Shown: positions 36,660-45,724 of the stretch, piece after piece
Layout: each line of letters opens with the position of its first letter
Position numbering within the stretch: position 1 is the stretch's first letter
NCBI RefSeq assembly: GCF_900111395.1
Contig: NZ_FOHV01000014.1
Span: forward strand, 1-64,000
Source: Thorsellia anophelis DSM 18579
GTDB taxonomy: Bacteria; Pseudomonadota; Gammaproteobacteria; Enterobacterales; Thorselliaceae
DNA: 64,000 bases
Direction: 5' to 3'
Notes under the pieces: generated by a model
What the model was told of the DNA's origin: nothing
Seen by the model: only the letters and a program-made list of their open reading frames with translations
Database searches by the model: none
Position numbers and translations under genes: made by a program

Positions 36660-36908
36660 TTTACCTTTTGGTTTTCTACATACACTATGCATGTAGTTTC
36701 GCCTAACCAAGAAGCTGGAGATTTTCAAAAGTTAACCCCTAGATTCCGCGCTGCGTTTTCGCCGCAGCGCGGGACTTGCGGTTTGCTCTCCGTGATACGC
36801 CTGCGTATCACGGGGGGAGACCGTAAGAGAGTAGTAGAAAACAAATTCATGCTTTCCATTGAGTTTTCACTCAAGTTATTTGGCGATTATTTCTCCTAAA
36901 TTATTGCC
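36660..36908 (-). ncRNA. Retron msr-msd non-coding RNA
   Basis: Starts seven to ten bases after a perfect TATAAT box. Structure on the minus strand: short hairpin TTGAGT-ACTCAA (36859-36874), a 10-bp hairpin CCGTGATACG/CGTATCACGG (36790-36813), a 10-bp GC hairpin CCGCGCTGCG/CGCAGCGCGG with a 7-base loop (36746-36772), and a 9-bp inverted repeat GTTTTCTAC/GTAGAAAAC at 36671-36679 and 36834-36842 that closes the hairpin block and may be the a1/a2 pairing. High GC stems stand out in AT-rich surroundings. The branching G and exact msr/msd limits cannot be fixed by eye. Confidence 0.8.
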
Positions 36909-36913
36909 TTGCA

Positions 36914-36942
36914 ATTATAGGGCGGACAGAATACTAAGTCAA
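36914..36942 (-). promoter_or_regulatory. Strong sigma-70 promoter of the retron
   Basis: Minus strand TTGACT (36937-36942), 17-base spacer, TATAAT (36914-36919). It starts the ncRNA and allows retron expression in the lysogen, independent of late phage transcription. Confidence 0.85.
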
Positions 36943-37062
36943 CAAAAAAATTCGCTCAAAGCGAACAAACTTAATAACAAATAGTGCATACTAAAATTAT
37001 ACAGATTACACATAACTCTTCCAATTAGCCTCTACAATTAAAAAGTAGCGCTCAAAAAATAA

Positions 37063-37085
37063 AGCCCTAAGCTAAATTTAGGGCT
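37063..37085 (-). terminator. Terminator of the prophage Sel1 gene
   Basis: AGCCCTAA / TTAGGGCT with a seven-base loop, followed on the minus strand by TTATTTTTTG. It isolates the Sel1 gene from the retron promoter. Confidence 0.75.
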
Positions 37086-37184
37086 CTTGCCTTATCTTAA
37101 TTTTATATCACACCACACAACTTTCTCTATCAAAGCCAAAAAGTCTTTTATAAAAAAGTATCTAACCATTTTCTTTGTTAGGAT

Positions 37185-37973
37185 TTAAAAACCTTTTTTG
37201 TTCAACTTTGCATACGCATCACAACCGTATTGTTCGCCATTATCACAAGATAATCCAAAATACTCCTTTGCTTTATCAAGATTTTGCTCAACACCATATC
37301 CTTCAGCATACATTGACCCAAGCATTGCTTGTGCAATTGCTGATCTCTTATCAGCCGCTGATTCTAAGTACCATTTTGCTTTTTGATAATCTTGTTTAAC
37401 TCCTTGACCTTCAGCATACATTACCCCAAGAATTGCTTGTGCAATTGTGATTCCCTTATCTGCAGCCAATTCTAAATACTTTTTTGCTTTATAAAAATCT
37501 GGCTCAGTGCCTTGACCATTATAATACATCAAACCAAGCATCTCTTGAGCTTTAATATCCCCTCTATCAGCTGCTAGTTCGAAGTATTTTTTTGCTTTGG
37601 AATAATCCTGCTTAATGCCTTGACCATCAAAATACAAACTAGCAAGCATCGTTTGTGCTGGAAGATTTCCCTTATCAGCCGCTAGTTCTAAATACTCTTT
37701 TGCTTTCTGGTAGTCTTGTTTTACTCCTTTGCCTTCAGCATACATCCCAGCAAGCATGGATAGTGCAACATCACTTCCCTTATTCGCAGCTAATTCAAAA
37801 TATTCTCTTGCTTTATAATAATCTTGCTCAACATAACGGCCTTCATAATATTTAAAACCCAAAGTTAATCCCATATTTATATTATCTTGATCAATCTTAT
37901 TTCCTAAACTTGCAACATCTGCAGAAACCGAGAATGACAACAAACAGACAATACAAAACAATATTTTTTTCAT
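37185..37973 (-). CDS. Secreted Sel1-like repeat protein carried by the prophage
   Basis: 262 residues from ATG 37973 (GAGG five bases upstream; the GTG at 37976 is too close). Signal peptide MKKILFCIVCLLSFSVSA, then about six nearly identical SLR repeats (MLAGMYAEGKGVKQDYQKAKEYLELAADKG pattern) and a Cys-containing last repeat (LSCDNGEQYGCDAYAK). The signal and repeats resemble the chromosomal paralogue at 17791. Located between tape measure and retron, so a likely host-benefit gene. Exported SLR proteins often mediate host or envelope interactions. Confidence 0.88.
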   Translation of the reverse strand: MKKILFCIVCLLSFSVSADVASLGNKIDQDNINMGLTLGFKYYEGRYVEQDYYKAREYFELAANKGSDVALSMLAGMYAEGKGVKQDYQKAKEYLELAADKGNLPAQTMLASLYFDGQGIKQDYSKAKKYFELAADRGDIKAQEMLGLMYYNGQGTEPDFYKAKKYLELAADKGITIAQAILGVMYAEGQGVKQDYQKAKWYLESAADKRSAIAQAMLGSMYAEGYGVEQNLDKAKEYFGLSCDNGEQYGCDAYAKLNKKGF

Positions 37974-38067
37974 CACGACCTCAATTGTAAATGGATACAG
38001 TTCAATTTAAGTTACTATAATAACCCAAACCGAACAAAACTTGAATCCATAGACAATGAGGCCAGTT

Positions 38068-41000
38068 TTATCGCCCAATCCTATTGTTAATCACCTGATG
38101 AATAATCCCACCTTGTTTAGTCTCTTTCATGATTGCTTCACGAACGACACCTCCGATTACTTTACCTAGATTATCTCCACCGCCAGAAGTGCTTGATTGA
38201 GTCTCAGTGTTGCCACCGTTGTTGTTTACAACTACGCTGACGTGGATGTCGCCTGTGCCCAACCCTATCATAGAAGGGATATGAGAATTGTTGACTGTGG
38301 GAGCCATCCCACCTCCAACGGCACCACCTTGAGCATAACCTCCATGCGCCCTATTCATGATCTCATAAAGATTCCGAACACCTAACCTCTGTGTAGCCTC
38401 TTTGGTAAAAACAAATTCACCTTTATGAACAATACCAGCTGGTTCGTATTTATTTCCTGTTCCTGTAAATCCACCACTAGACTTACCTGGTAACCCCAAA
38501 AATGAACCAAAAGCGGTGCCAGTGAAAGCTGTTTGTATTGCGCTAAACATAGCCATTTTTACAATCATGCTTGATAAATCACGGATTACTGACTTAGCCA
38601 AATCAGCAAAATCTGCTTTACCTGTCATAACCATATCTGTTAACGCATCAGATATTCCATTGAACGCACCAGAACAGACCTGAGCTACATTGGTCGATAC
38701 GCTCATAGCATTCGCTGCATAATCATTCCAAGCCTTAACAGCCCCATTTTTCCAGCTACCCTCAGCTTCAGATAATTCCGCATAGGCCCTCTTGCTATAC
38801 TCAATTGCAGATTGTTGCTGTAATGCCAATGAAGCTGCATACATAGGACCAGCAATACCTGCGTTACCAATCTCCTCTCGTTTTTGAGTAAACTGATTTT
38901 TGATTTGCTGCTCCCTAGCATATTGAGCCGCTTGCTTGGAGCTCATTGTCAAGGTAGCTAATTGTTGCTTGAGATTCTCCTCTTGGTTTCGTTGCTCAAG
39001 AGAAATCTGTTTGCTTATATCTAGATAGGCTTGTTTTCCATTGACCATCTTTGCAATTATTGCTTCTTCTTGCAGTGATGATCTTATAAGTGACTCCTGA
39101 GCAAGCAATGCCAAATCATCTGCAGTTTGAGCCTTGCCTTTTATTAATAAGATTCGCTCCTCAAATTCAGCAAGGCGCTTTTCCTCTGCAGTTAACTTCT
39201 CGCTTGCTCTTAATTGCTCTGTCAGAGTTCGCAAGCGTTCTTTTGAATCAAGTAATGCCCTGATGCCTGAGTCGTCTTTAGCACCGCCACCGCCTTTAGA
39301 GCCCTTTTCTCTTTCAGAATTAAGTTCATTTTGTTTGTCAATTTTTAACCGAGTTTGCGCGGCTTGTGTAGCTGACTCTTCATTAAATCCCTCTTTTTCC
39401 AAATAGTCCTGTTTGTAACTTGCTAAAGTTCTTTTCTCCTTATCGACAATCTTCGTAATTTCAAGCTCTTTTTGTAATCTAGCAAGTTCAGCTGTAACAC
39501 TTTCAGGAGGACCCATAGAATCAGCTAAACTCACATTCATTGCAGCTTGCATTTGTCCTAGTGCATATGCTATTCCAGAGCCTAGATTTCGCCATGCTAC
39601 TGCTTGTTGACCTAAATTAATTGCTGCTTGAGTACCTTTAGTGATTGTTTGTTCTTGAGTAAAATTCAAAATTGATAAAGCCGTTTTATCTTTATCAACT
39701 AATACTGTGTGCTTAGCTGTTTCATCGTTTAATTTTTGCCGTAATACGATGATTTCTTGTTCCAACCTTGCATCTTTCTCATCTCTGAATTTATCTCCTT
39801 CGCCATAAGTTTCATTTTGAGATTTAATCTTAGCCCTTTCTAGTTTTAAGCTTGCAATTTTATCTTGTAAACCCTTTATTTCATTTACTGAATCAAGAAT
39901 TGGTTGCTTGAGAGCGTTACGCAAAGCGCCTGTCTCATATGATATCTGCCTAATAGAATCAAGGGTAAGACTTGATGCGTTTGCTTTCATCTTTTCCATT
40001 TCATCATTAATTGATTTGTTAGATTCTTTTAGCTGAATAACCAGTCCATCTAATCCAAGCTTTACTAAATCTCTTTGTTTCTTTAGCTCAATAATCTTTT
40101 CTTGGGCTTCTTGATCGTTTTTAAACAATTTCCCAAATGTAGCTTTAGATCCTTCATAGCTAGAAATATCATTTTCAAGCTTATCTAACTCCTCTCTTTG
40201 ATTTCTTATTTTTTCAATAATCGAAAATGAATCACTGTTAGATTTTACAATAGAAAAGCTTGCTACTTTCTTCATAGAATTAGCTAAATTTTCCATTTCT
40301 TTGCCTAAGTTAACCGCTTCCTCTCTAGCTTGCTTAGACTTTTCATAAAAGTAATAAAGTGCGCTAGCGGCAATTATAGCAACTCCAGCTTTCCCCCCTA
40401 TTGCGCCTAAAGCTCTATTCATTGTAGATAATGATGCTGCCCTTGCTTGTGCTGCTGCAGTTGCGTTAGTTGCTTGGCCAAGTGCTTGCTCGCTTTGTCT
40501 TGCTTGCATGTTTGCTCTAACTAATCTTAGTCTGGCCGCCTCTAAATTTCTATTAGCTTGAGCGGCTCTATCAGTTCCTGCAGCAGCTTGTTGTTCAGCT
40601 AATCTCTGATTTACAAGATTTTGAATTCTAGCTTGGTTAGCGACCCTATCTAAATTTGTTCTAATTGCTTGTGTTTTAGCTGACTGAGCTTGAGTGACCG
40701 CTAATTGAGCCTCTGACCTTAATAATGTTAGATTTGCATTAGCCGCTTGAATTCTTGATTGACTAAATTTAACAGCCCAAACAACCGCAGACATCATTCC
40801 TACTGCTAAAGCTGTCTTTATAACTGTTGCAACCGTTGCTGAATTTTCCTCAAGTGCTTTCACTGCGCTGGTAGCAAGACTTACACCATCAGTAAATTCA
40901 CTCATGAATGAAGCACCCATCTTCACTTTAAGATCATCAACGTAACGGCTCATTGATCGTAATTGTTTGCCAGCCTCGCTCATAGATGCTTCATAAGCAC

Positions 41001-41622
41001 CTGATATCATTGCACCTCGTTCCATTACCGCATTAACACGAGCTTGTGTCTTTTCTTGCTCAGTCAATGAATTAGCTGTTTTACCTATTTGTGCAGCCAT
41101 CTTCTTATAGGCTTCTTCAAAGTTAACCGTGATACCGATTGTTCTCAGTACATCTGTTTGCGCAGTCTGAACACCGTAAATCAAGCGACTGTAAGCCTCT
41201 GATGAATTTAAACCACCAATAACAGCGGCATCTTGCGCTAAACGAGCAAGACCTGTAGCTTTAGATAGGTCAATATTCGCTTGGATTAGATTCGCAATAC
41301 TCGAACGAGACTCAAGCGCACTGATCCCTGTTTTTTTCAGCGCACCTTCAACATCTAATAATTGCTTGGAAGTATATCCTGCATTCATACCAATCGCTTT
41401 CATCGTAACACCAAGCTCACGGTATCGAGCATTGGCCATTGTTGCTTCTTTAACGATTTTAGTGAGACTGGTACCAATGATGAATCCCGCAAAGGCCTTA
41501 CCTAGCTCTTTGACTGTCATCGCTGAGTTTTTGCCTGTTTCATCTAAATCTAATAATGCTTGTTTCGCATCCTTAACTTCTTTTGTGTTGATCCTTAAGT
41601 GCAGGTTTGCTATGTCTGTCAT
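38068..41622 (-). CDS. H: Tail tape measure protein H
   Basis: 1184 residues. N-terminal tape-measure domain (MTDIANLHLRINTKEVKDAKQALLDLDETGK), hydrophobic segments near residues 270-290 and 410-430, long coiled-coils with Lys/Glu/Gln heptads, and the C-terminal lambda-type motif PAGIVHKGEFVFTKEATQRLG. It sets tail length and enters the cell envelope on infection. Cargo lies on both sides of it. Confidence 0.92.
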   Translation of the reverse strand: MTDIANLHLRINTKEVKDAKQALLDLDETGKNSAMTVKELGKAFAGFIIGTSLTKIVKEATMANARYRELGVTMKAIGMNAGYTSKQLLDVEGALKKTGISALESRSSIANLIQANIDLSKATGLARLAQDAAVIGGLNSSEAYSRLIYGVQTAQTDVLRTIGITVNFEEAYKKMAAQIGKTANSLTEQEKTQARVNAVMERGAMISGAYEASMSEAGKQLRSMSRYVDDLKVKMGASFMSEFTDGVSLATSAVKALEENSATVATVIKTALAVGMMSAVVWAVKFSQSRIQAANANLTLLRSEAQLAVTQAQSAKTQAIRTNLDRVANQARIQNLVNQRLAEQQAAAGTDRAAQANRNLEAARLRLVRANMQARQSEQALGQATNATAAAQARAASLSTMNRALGAIGGKAGVAIIAASALYYFYEKSKQAREEAVNLGKEMENLANSMKKVASFSIVKSNSDSFSIIEKIRNQREELDKLENDISSYEGSKATFGKLFKNDQEAQEKIIELKKQRDLVKLGLDGLVIQLKESNKSINDEMEKMKANASSLTLDSIRQISYETGALRNALKQPILDSVNEIKGLQDKIASLKLERAKIKSQNETYGEGDKFRDEKDARLEQEIIVLRQKLNDETAKHTVLVDKDKTALSILNFTQEQTITKGTQAAINLGQQAVAWRNLGSGIAYALGQMQAAMNVSLADSMGPPESVTAELARLQKELEITKIVDKEKRTLASYKQDYLEKEGFNEESATQAAQTRLKIDKQNELNSEREKGSKGGGGAKDDSGIRALLDSKERLRTLTEQLRASEKLTAEEKRLAEFEERILLIKGKAQTADDLALLAQESLIRSSLQEEAIIAKMVNGKQAYLDISKQISLEQRNQEENLKQQLATLTMSSKQAAQYAREQQIKNQFTQKREEIGNAGIAGPMYAASLALQQQSAIEYSKRAYAELSEAEGSWKNGAVKAWNDYAANAMSVSTNVAQVCSGAFNGISDALTDMVMTGKADFADLAKSVIRDLSSMIVKMAMFSAIQTAFTGTAFGSFLGLPGKSSGGFTGTGNKYEPAGIVHKGEFVFTKEATQRLGVRNLYEIMNRAHGGYAQGGAVGGGMAPTVNNSHIPSMIGLGTGDIHVSVVVNNNGGNTETQSSTSGGGDNLGKVIGGVVREAIMKETKQGGIIHQVINNRIGR

Positions 41623-41645
41623 TTTCTATGCTCCAGAAACGAAAA

Positions 41646-41664
41646 AACCGCCTCGAGGGCGGTT
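41646..41664 (-). terminator. Hairpin upstream of the tape measure gene
   Basis: AACCGCC / GGCGGTT, loop TCGAG, followed on the minus strand by TTTTCG. Same module as at 35214. Confidence 0.7.
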
Positions 41665-41687
41665 GAACTTATGAATTATCTTACGTA

Positions 41688-42092
41688 TTATTTTGTTGCT
41701 ACTGTATTTATTATAAGCTTGCTTGCTGCTTCAATTGTATTTTCTGCGTGCAAAATAACAGAATCAACTGCCATTTGAGATATATTTCTATTTAGATCGT
41801 AGTCGCTTTCATTTCTTTTCTTCCTCATAAAAGCTAACATATTCGCTATAGCACCCGCAGTTACTTTATCATATTTTGTTGGTAATGCCTTATCATTAAA
41901 TTTACCTTTAAGATATTTTATCAAGTTATCATGTGCTGAAGGTCTTAAATCTGGTGGATCGATTAGTTGAGACAGAACCTCATGATAAGCTGAATAATAA
42001 GCCCTTGATATAGAACACCGAAAGTTAACTTCATTTTTTGTTTGATTGCATTGTTTCGCAAAATCTAAAAATTCAGATGGCTTTATAGACAT
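41688..42092 (-). CDS. HEPN-like protein, second gene of cassette A
   Basis: 134 residues, all helical. Carries SRAYYSAYH, i.e. Arg30-x6-His37 of the Rx4-6H HEPN RNase motif, and KKRNESDYDL near residue 97, a pattern found in HEPN-type proteins linked to defence loci. Start overlaps the stop of its upstream partner (TAATG), so they are coupled. Paralogue of 45725-46123 (FLDFA...SR(A/S)YY(S/A)(A/M)YH). RNase activity is inferred from the motif; it could also be a degenerate, non-catalytic HEPN. Confidence 0.7.
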   Translation of the reverse strand: MSIKPSEFLDFAKQCNQTKNEVNFRCSISRAYYSAYHEVLSQLIDPPDLRPSAHDNLIKYLKGKFNDKALPTKYDKVTAGAIANMLAFMRKKRNESDYDLNRNISQMAVDSVILHAENTIEAASKLIINTVATK

Positions 42093-42871
42093 TAATTAGT
42101 AGCTCCATCTAAATGATCATAATCATCATAATCAAAACCTATAACTAGATCAGATTCAAGCAATCCTCTTTTAGATAATTCAAATGATAACTCTAAATTC
42201 ATATCAGCAATATCTTTTGGCTTTGCTACTACATAAAAAATCAAGGAAAAATCATTGCTTGATGGTTGAGAGACTTGTCCAATGTAGGCTTTATGTTTTT
42301 GAGCGTAACTTAAAGCTATTCTATGAATTTCTTTATACTGAGTTTTATCAATAAATCTCATAACAAAACCCTCAACATTGGCTGTTTCATCAAAATTAAT
42401 ACCGTGTTTACATAAATCAATCTTTAATTTGTGTAAATTAGCGACAATAGACTTACGAAAATCAATATCCCCAAAAATTAATGAATAAAAAAATAATTTC
42501 ACTAAAACCATTTCATCAAAAGGGTAAGTTTTTAATGCGGTTTCCATAGCATTAGGCATTTTTTCATACTCTGATAGCATCCATAGCGTTGTTAAATAGT
42601 TATAACAACAATCAGCGTCAACTAATGAATATGATTGTAATTTACAAATACCTGAATTTATATTCCCTCTAAGTATATCTAGAAAAGCATCACAAGTAAT
42701 TGCCCGTATGCTATTTTCTACTAGTAGCTCATCTTTTATTTTTTTGTGCATTTGAGCTAATTCAATTTCATTTTCAACGAAATCATTTTTAAAGTCTCTA
42801 AACTTACTTTTCATCAAAAATTGAAGTCTTTCAAAAATAACACTTGAATTTGTAGCTGGTTGTATTTTCAT
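42092..42871 (-). CDS. Helical partner protein, first gene of cassette A
   Basis: 259 residues, mostly amphipathic helices of TPR-like character (CYNYLTTLWMLSEYEKMPNAMETALKTYPFDEMVL), then a compact C-terminal beta segment (FSLIFYVVAKPKDIADMNLELSFELSKRG). The same order, including the D(M/L)N(L)ELSFEL-like block (VDLNFELADKI), is seen in its paralogue at 46107. It is coupled to the HEPN-like gene and may be the antitoxin or sensor. Family not recognised. Confidence 0.65.
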   Translation of the reverse strand: MKIQPATNSSVIFERLQFLMKSKFRDFKNDFVENEIELAQMHKKIKDELLVENSIRAITCDAFLDILRGNINSGICKLQSYSLVDADCCYNYLTTLWMLSEYEKMPNAMETALKTYPFDEMVLVKLFFYSLIFGDIDFRKSIVANLHKLKIDLCKHGINFDETANVEGFVMRFIDKTQYKEIHRIALSYAQKHKAYIGQVSQPSSNDFSLIFYVVAKPKDIADMNLELSFELSKRGLLESDLVIGFDYDDYDHLDGATN

Positions 42872-43241
42872 TATATTTTCTTGGATATCTGAAAAAAGCC
42901 TTAAAACTTAAAGAAAGTTTCCAAAATAGCAATTATCAGTAATCTGACATTATTAGTTAGATTGCTGGGTAGAGGTTGTTAAAAAACAAAATAAGCGCCC
43001 TAGGCGCTCATCCATGATTGTTTTTGTCTTAAAGAGCAATAGCTAAGCTATTTATATCATTTTTCCACTTTAAACACAGCTTGTGTTTTAATGCGTATTA
43101 TAGGGCGCAAAGAGCAAAAGCGCAATGAAAAAACATCTCAAAAAGGTTGACATTTTGATAAAGCAAACCGCATAAGGCTTTAAACCCTGCAATACATTGC
43201 ATCACAGGATTTCTTCTAAGGTGAATTTTTTATTACAACAA
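42872..43241. other. Gap downstream of the BRO gene with a terminator
   Basis: No ORF. The clear element is the intrinsic terminator for minus-strand transcripts at 42994-43008 (AGCGCC/GGCGCT, loop CTA, then TTATTTTGTTTTTT). Two weaker hairpins lie near 43030 and 43078. Confidence 0.6.
42994..43008 (-). terminator. Intrinsic terminator after the BRO antirepressor
   Basis: Six-pair GC stem with three-base loop and T-rich tail on the minus strand. Confidence 0.8.
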
Positions 43242-44102
43242 TCAGTTTCTCAAAGACTCCAACGCATACCGCCAATTAGAATGAGACAACCAAGTCGGAT
43301 GCGGATTGATATCTCGAGTTTCACGCTCTAAGGTTACTTTGGCTTTATTAATTACTCGCCTGTATTCCATTGACATTGAGTAAAAACTAGCGGCATAGCC
43401 TGATTTTAAAGACCTCAATGGCGCTTCAACTTCTTCAATGCTACTTCGCATACGTTCAGCTGCTTTCCATAACCAAGCAAGATTGCATAACTCATCATCT
43501 GTTAAAGAAATGGTATGCATTAATTCCTGTTCGCCATTTTTAACTGGTGCGTCTAAAACCTCTCCAGTTAAAACAAGTTTATGTACGTACTCTACTGCTG
43601 TGGTTATTTCAGATGGCTCTAGTTCATCAATATGTTTAACATTGAATCTCTGATGAACGTAAGAATATGCCTCTGGGTAAAGAATGTGTTTTTTACTTAC
43701 TAAAAGGTTGATTGCGTCTCTTAGTGGTGTGCGGTCATCAGCTGTTGATTTTGATGTCTTGGTATTTTCTGCTGTATATGAACCTGTTTTTCGGATTGCA
43801 GGTAACACTTCGTTTGTTACCCACTTTCTGAATAATTGAGCTTCTTTTTTTCGTGATTTGAATAATGCGTGATATAGGCCTGATTCATTGATGATAAGCA
43901 TATCTTGGTCTCCGGAGGGGGTACGCATATTGTGCGTATCCCTCTCATCACTATCTAATACACGCGTTAAATCACTCGCATTCCTATATTCAAGCACTTT
44001 TGCTACATCGGACGCAACGAACCAGACAACAGAGTCTTTAAAAACTGTTCTAACTTCGTGTGAATTAAAATTGAATACTGCAGGTGTGGCTTGATTAGTC
44101 AT
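43242..44102 (-). CDS. BRO-N-type antirepressor
   Basis: 286 residues. BRO-N domain in residues 8-110 (FNFNSHEVRTVFKDSVVWFVASDVAKVLEY, INESGLYHALFKSRKKEAQLFRKWV-TNEVLPAIRKTG), then a module shared with the antirepressor at 22116 (TADDRTPLRDAINLLVSKKH), and a third C-terminal part (LAWLWKAAERMRSSIEEV). DNA-binding regulator, typically counteracting a repressor. It has its own strong promoter and a leader of about 225 bases, so it is expressed separately from the late operon although embedded in it. Confidence 0.85.
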   Translation of the reverse strand: MTNQATPAVFNFNSHEVRTVFKDSVVWFVASDVAKVLEYRNASDLTRVLDSDERDTHNMRTPSGDQDMLIINESGLYHALFKSRKKEAQLFRKWVTNEVLPAIRKTGSYTAENTKTSKSTADDRTPLRDAINLLVSKKHILYPEAYSYVHQRFNVKHIDELEPSEITTAVEYVHKLVLTGEVLDAPVKNGEQELMHTISLTDDELCNLAWLWKAAERMRSSIEEVEAPLRSLKSGYAASFYSMSMEYRRVINKAKVTLERETRDINPHPTWLSHSNWRYALESLRN

Positions 44103-44325
44103 ATTGACCTCGTTTTTTCTTCTGAAGGAAATTTACTACCTTAAATGGTAGTGCCAGGAGGTTCAGAACAGTAAACGTACTGCGGACTTATTTCTCTTTC
44201 GAGTATTGTATTAGTCGCCCTCCCGACATAGATCGAGAAAGTGATTGCTTTTGCTAGGATACAAAAACAAAAAATCCAACACTGACGGGGTTGGTTAATT
44301 AATCCGCGTTTAGGGTTCTGACGCC
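44103..44325 (-). promoter_or_regulatory. Structured leader of the BRO antirepressor gene
   Basis: About 220 untranslated bases between the promoter and ATG. They contain ACTACC-ATTTAA-GGTAGT inside a longer TTCTGAA/TTCAGAA pairing close to the ribosome binding site (CGAGG), and several GC-rich blocks. This resembles C4-type antisense control of phage ant genes, but no family match can be verified here. Confidence 0.45.
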
Positions 44326-44332
44326 TACAACA

Positions 44333-44361
44333 AATATACTAACATCTCGGAATGATGTCAA
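44333..44361 (-). promoter_or_regulatory. Strong promoter of the BRO antirepressor
   Basis: Minus strand TTGACA (44356-44361), 17-base spacer, TATATT (44333-44338). Confidence 0.8.
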
Positions 44362-44552
44362 CAAAAAAGCCCCAAAGGAGCTTTAAATGCGAACATGTTA
44401 ATATTAAACATAATCAGAAATTGTATAACGACTCAAGCTTGAAAGAGATTTTAATTTACATACATTTAATCACTAAAACAAGGGCTACAATTGATATTTC
44501 ATATTAAGTGAAATTAGATTGCAAATCTTCTACACCAGCCGTAATAAAGCCC

Positions 44553-45047
44553 TTATTTGATTTTAGGCGTTATTCTTTTTTCAATACTTTTGAGTGTTTT
44601 TTCAGCAAGATTTATTGATTTTTTATCTCCTATCTTTATAGCGGATTTTAACATCAACTTAACCTCTGTAACTTTAACATTAGAGTAACTTGAAAAATAG
44701 CCAACTGTTCTCTTTTTCTTATGAACACCTGACCAATATCTAGCCATCTCATTGAGCATTGCATCATTTAAATGGATAATTTCCGTAACCATCTCAATAA
44801 CAGTTTCCAGTTCATTATTTTTAAATTTTAGCTTAATTTTATCTCTTAACAATTTAAATAGCTCTCTATAGTATCCATGTGCTATTGTTGGTTTGCTTGT
44901 TAGATGCCTTAATATTATTTCCGCTTTTTCTAGTTCACCATTTTTTATTAATCGTACCGCCTCGTCATACTCTGCAACACTGCCTTGCCATTTTGAGAGT
45001 TCACTAACTACTTCGTCTGTAAGATTATTAATATCACCAACGTTCAT
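44553..45047 (-). CDS. Helical cargo protein of unknown function
   Basis: 164 residues, soluble, helical, TPR-like (YDEAVRLIKNGELEKAEIILRHLTSKP...AHGYYRELFKLLRDKIKLKF). Basic C-terminus (LKSIEKRITPKIK). Sits alone between the BRO promoter and the tail-anchored protein. No family recognised; helical composition is similar in kind to the partner proteins of the HEPN cassettes but I see no real alignment. Confidence 0.6.
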   Translation of the reverse strand: MNVGDINNLTDEVVSELSKWQGSVAEYDEAVRLIKNGELEKAEIILRHLTSKPTIAHGYYRELFKLLRDKIKLKFKNNELETVIEMVTEIIHLNDAMLNEMARYWSGVHKKKRTVGYFSSYSNVKVTEVKLMLKSAIKIGDKKSINLAEKTLKSIEKRITPKIK

Positions 45048-45157
45048 AAGCCTATTTCCATTAATCTATTCATATTACCACTTTAATTATTTGCATTACA
45101 GAAAATTCAGGTACGATCATCACGAATTAATTCATAACTTTATTGCTTCATAACGAA

Positions 45158-45631
45158 TTAAGTTTGCATTACTATAAATGCAATTATGGCTGCAATCGCT
45201 AATAAGAAAATCCAAACACCATAAGAATTTACTTTCTCAAACTCTTGCTCTGCTTTTTCTTGATTAGTTCTATCATTTAGTATTTTTTCCATTTTATGAG
45301 GGTCTAAATATTGCTCTGGAGTTAGGTTGTTTAATATGCAAAATTCTTTTGCTTCTAAAGCCTGCATGATTGCTTGATGTAAGTCATATTTGGATGATTC
45401 TTTATCATAAGGTTGATAGAGAGTTTCATTCAATTTAAAGTAAAATTTGTCCTCATCCCACTCACAAATGGAAAGCCCATTACCAAAATCCTTTAATGCT
45501 GCAAAAATCTCTGATTGGGCATTTATATCTAACGTAACTTTATATAGATCATCTAAAGTAAAAACTCCACTCTCAGGTATAAATTCAACCAGAGCTAAAA
45601 CTTGCTCTTTTGTAGCTATTCTTAAGCTCAT
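45158..45631 (-). CDS. Tail-anchored membrane protein of unknown function
   Basis: 157 residues from ATG 45631 (GGGGTG five bases upstream; TTG at 45643 is less likely). Soluble winged-helix-like N-terminal part (KEQVLALVEFIPESGVFTLDDLYKVTL), a linker with NLTPEQYLDPHKMEKIL, and a single C-terminal transmembrane helix (VWIFLLAIAAIIAFIVM). A soluble domain anchored in the inner membrane by its end is a layout common among phage-carried exclusion proteins; the role is inference. Confidence 0.6.
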   Translation of the reverse strand: MSLRIATKEQVLALVEFIPESGVFTLDDLYKVTLDINAQSEIFAALKDFGNGLSICEWDEDKFYFKLNETLYQPYDKESSKYDLHQAIMQALEAKEFCILNNLTPEQYLDPHKMEKILNDRTNQEKAEQEFEKVNSYGVWIFLLAIAAIIAFIVMQT

Positions 45632-45724
45632 AAAACACCCCAAATATCAGTTAAAAGTTCCTTATGATAACTTACAAAACTAAACATTTAAAGGGGGGTC
45701 AAATTGTGTTCCATCTTAACTTAG

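Noticed and set aside
36645-36899. Plus-strand ORF of 84 residues across the retron leader
   Set aside because: It is antisense to the structured ncRNA, uses its hairpin arms as codons and has no ribosome binding site.
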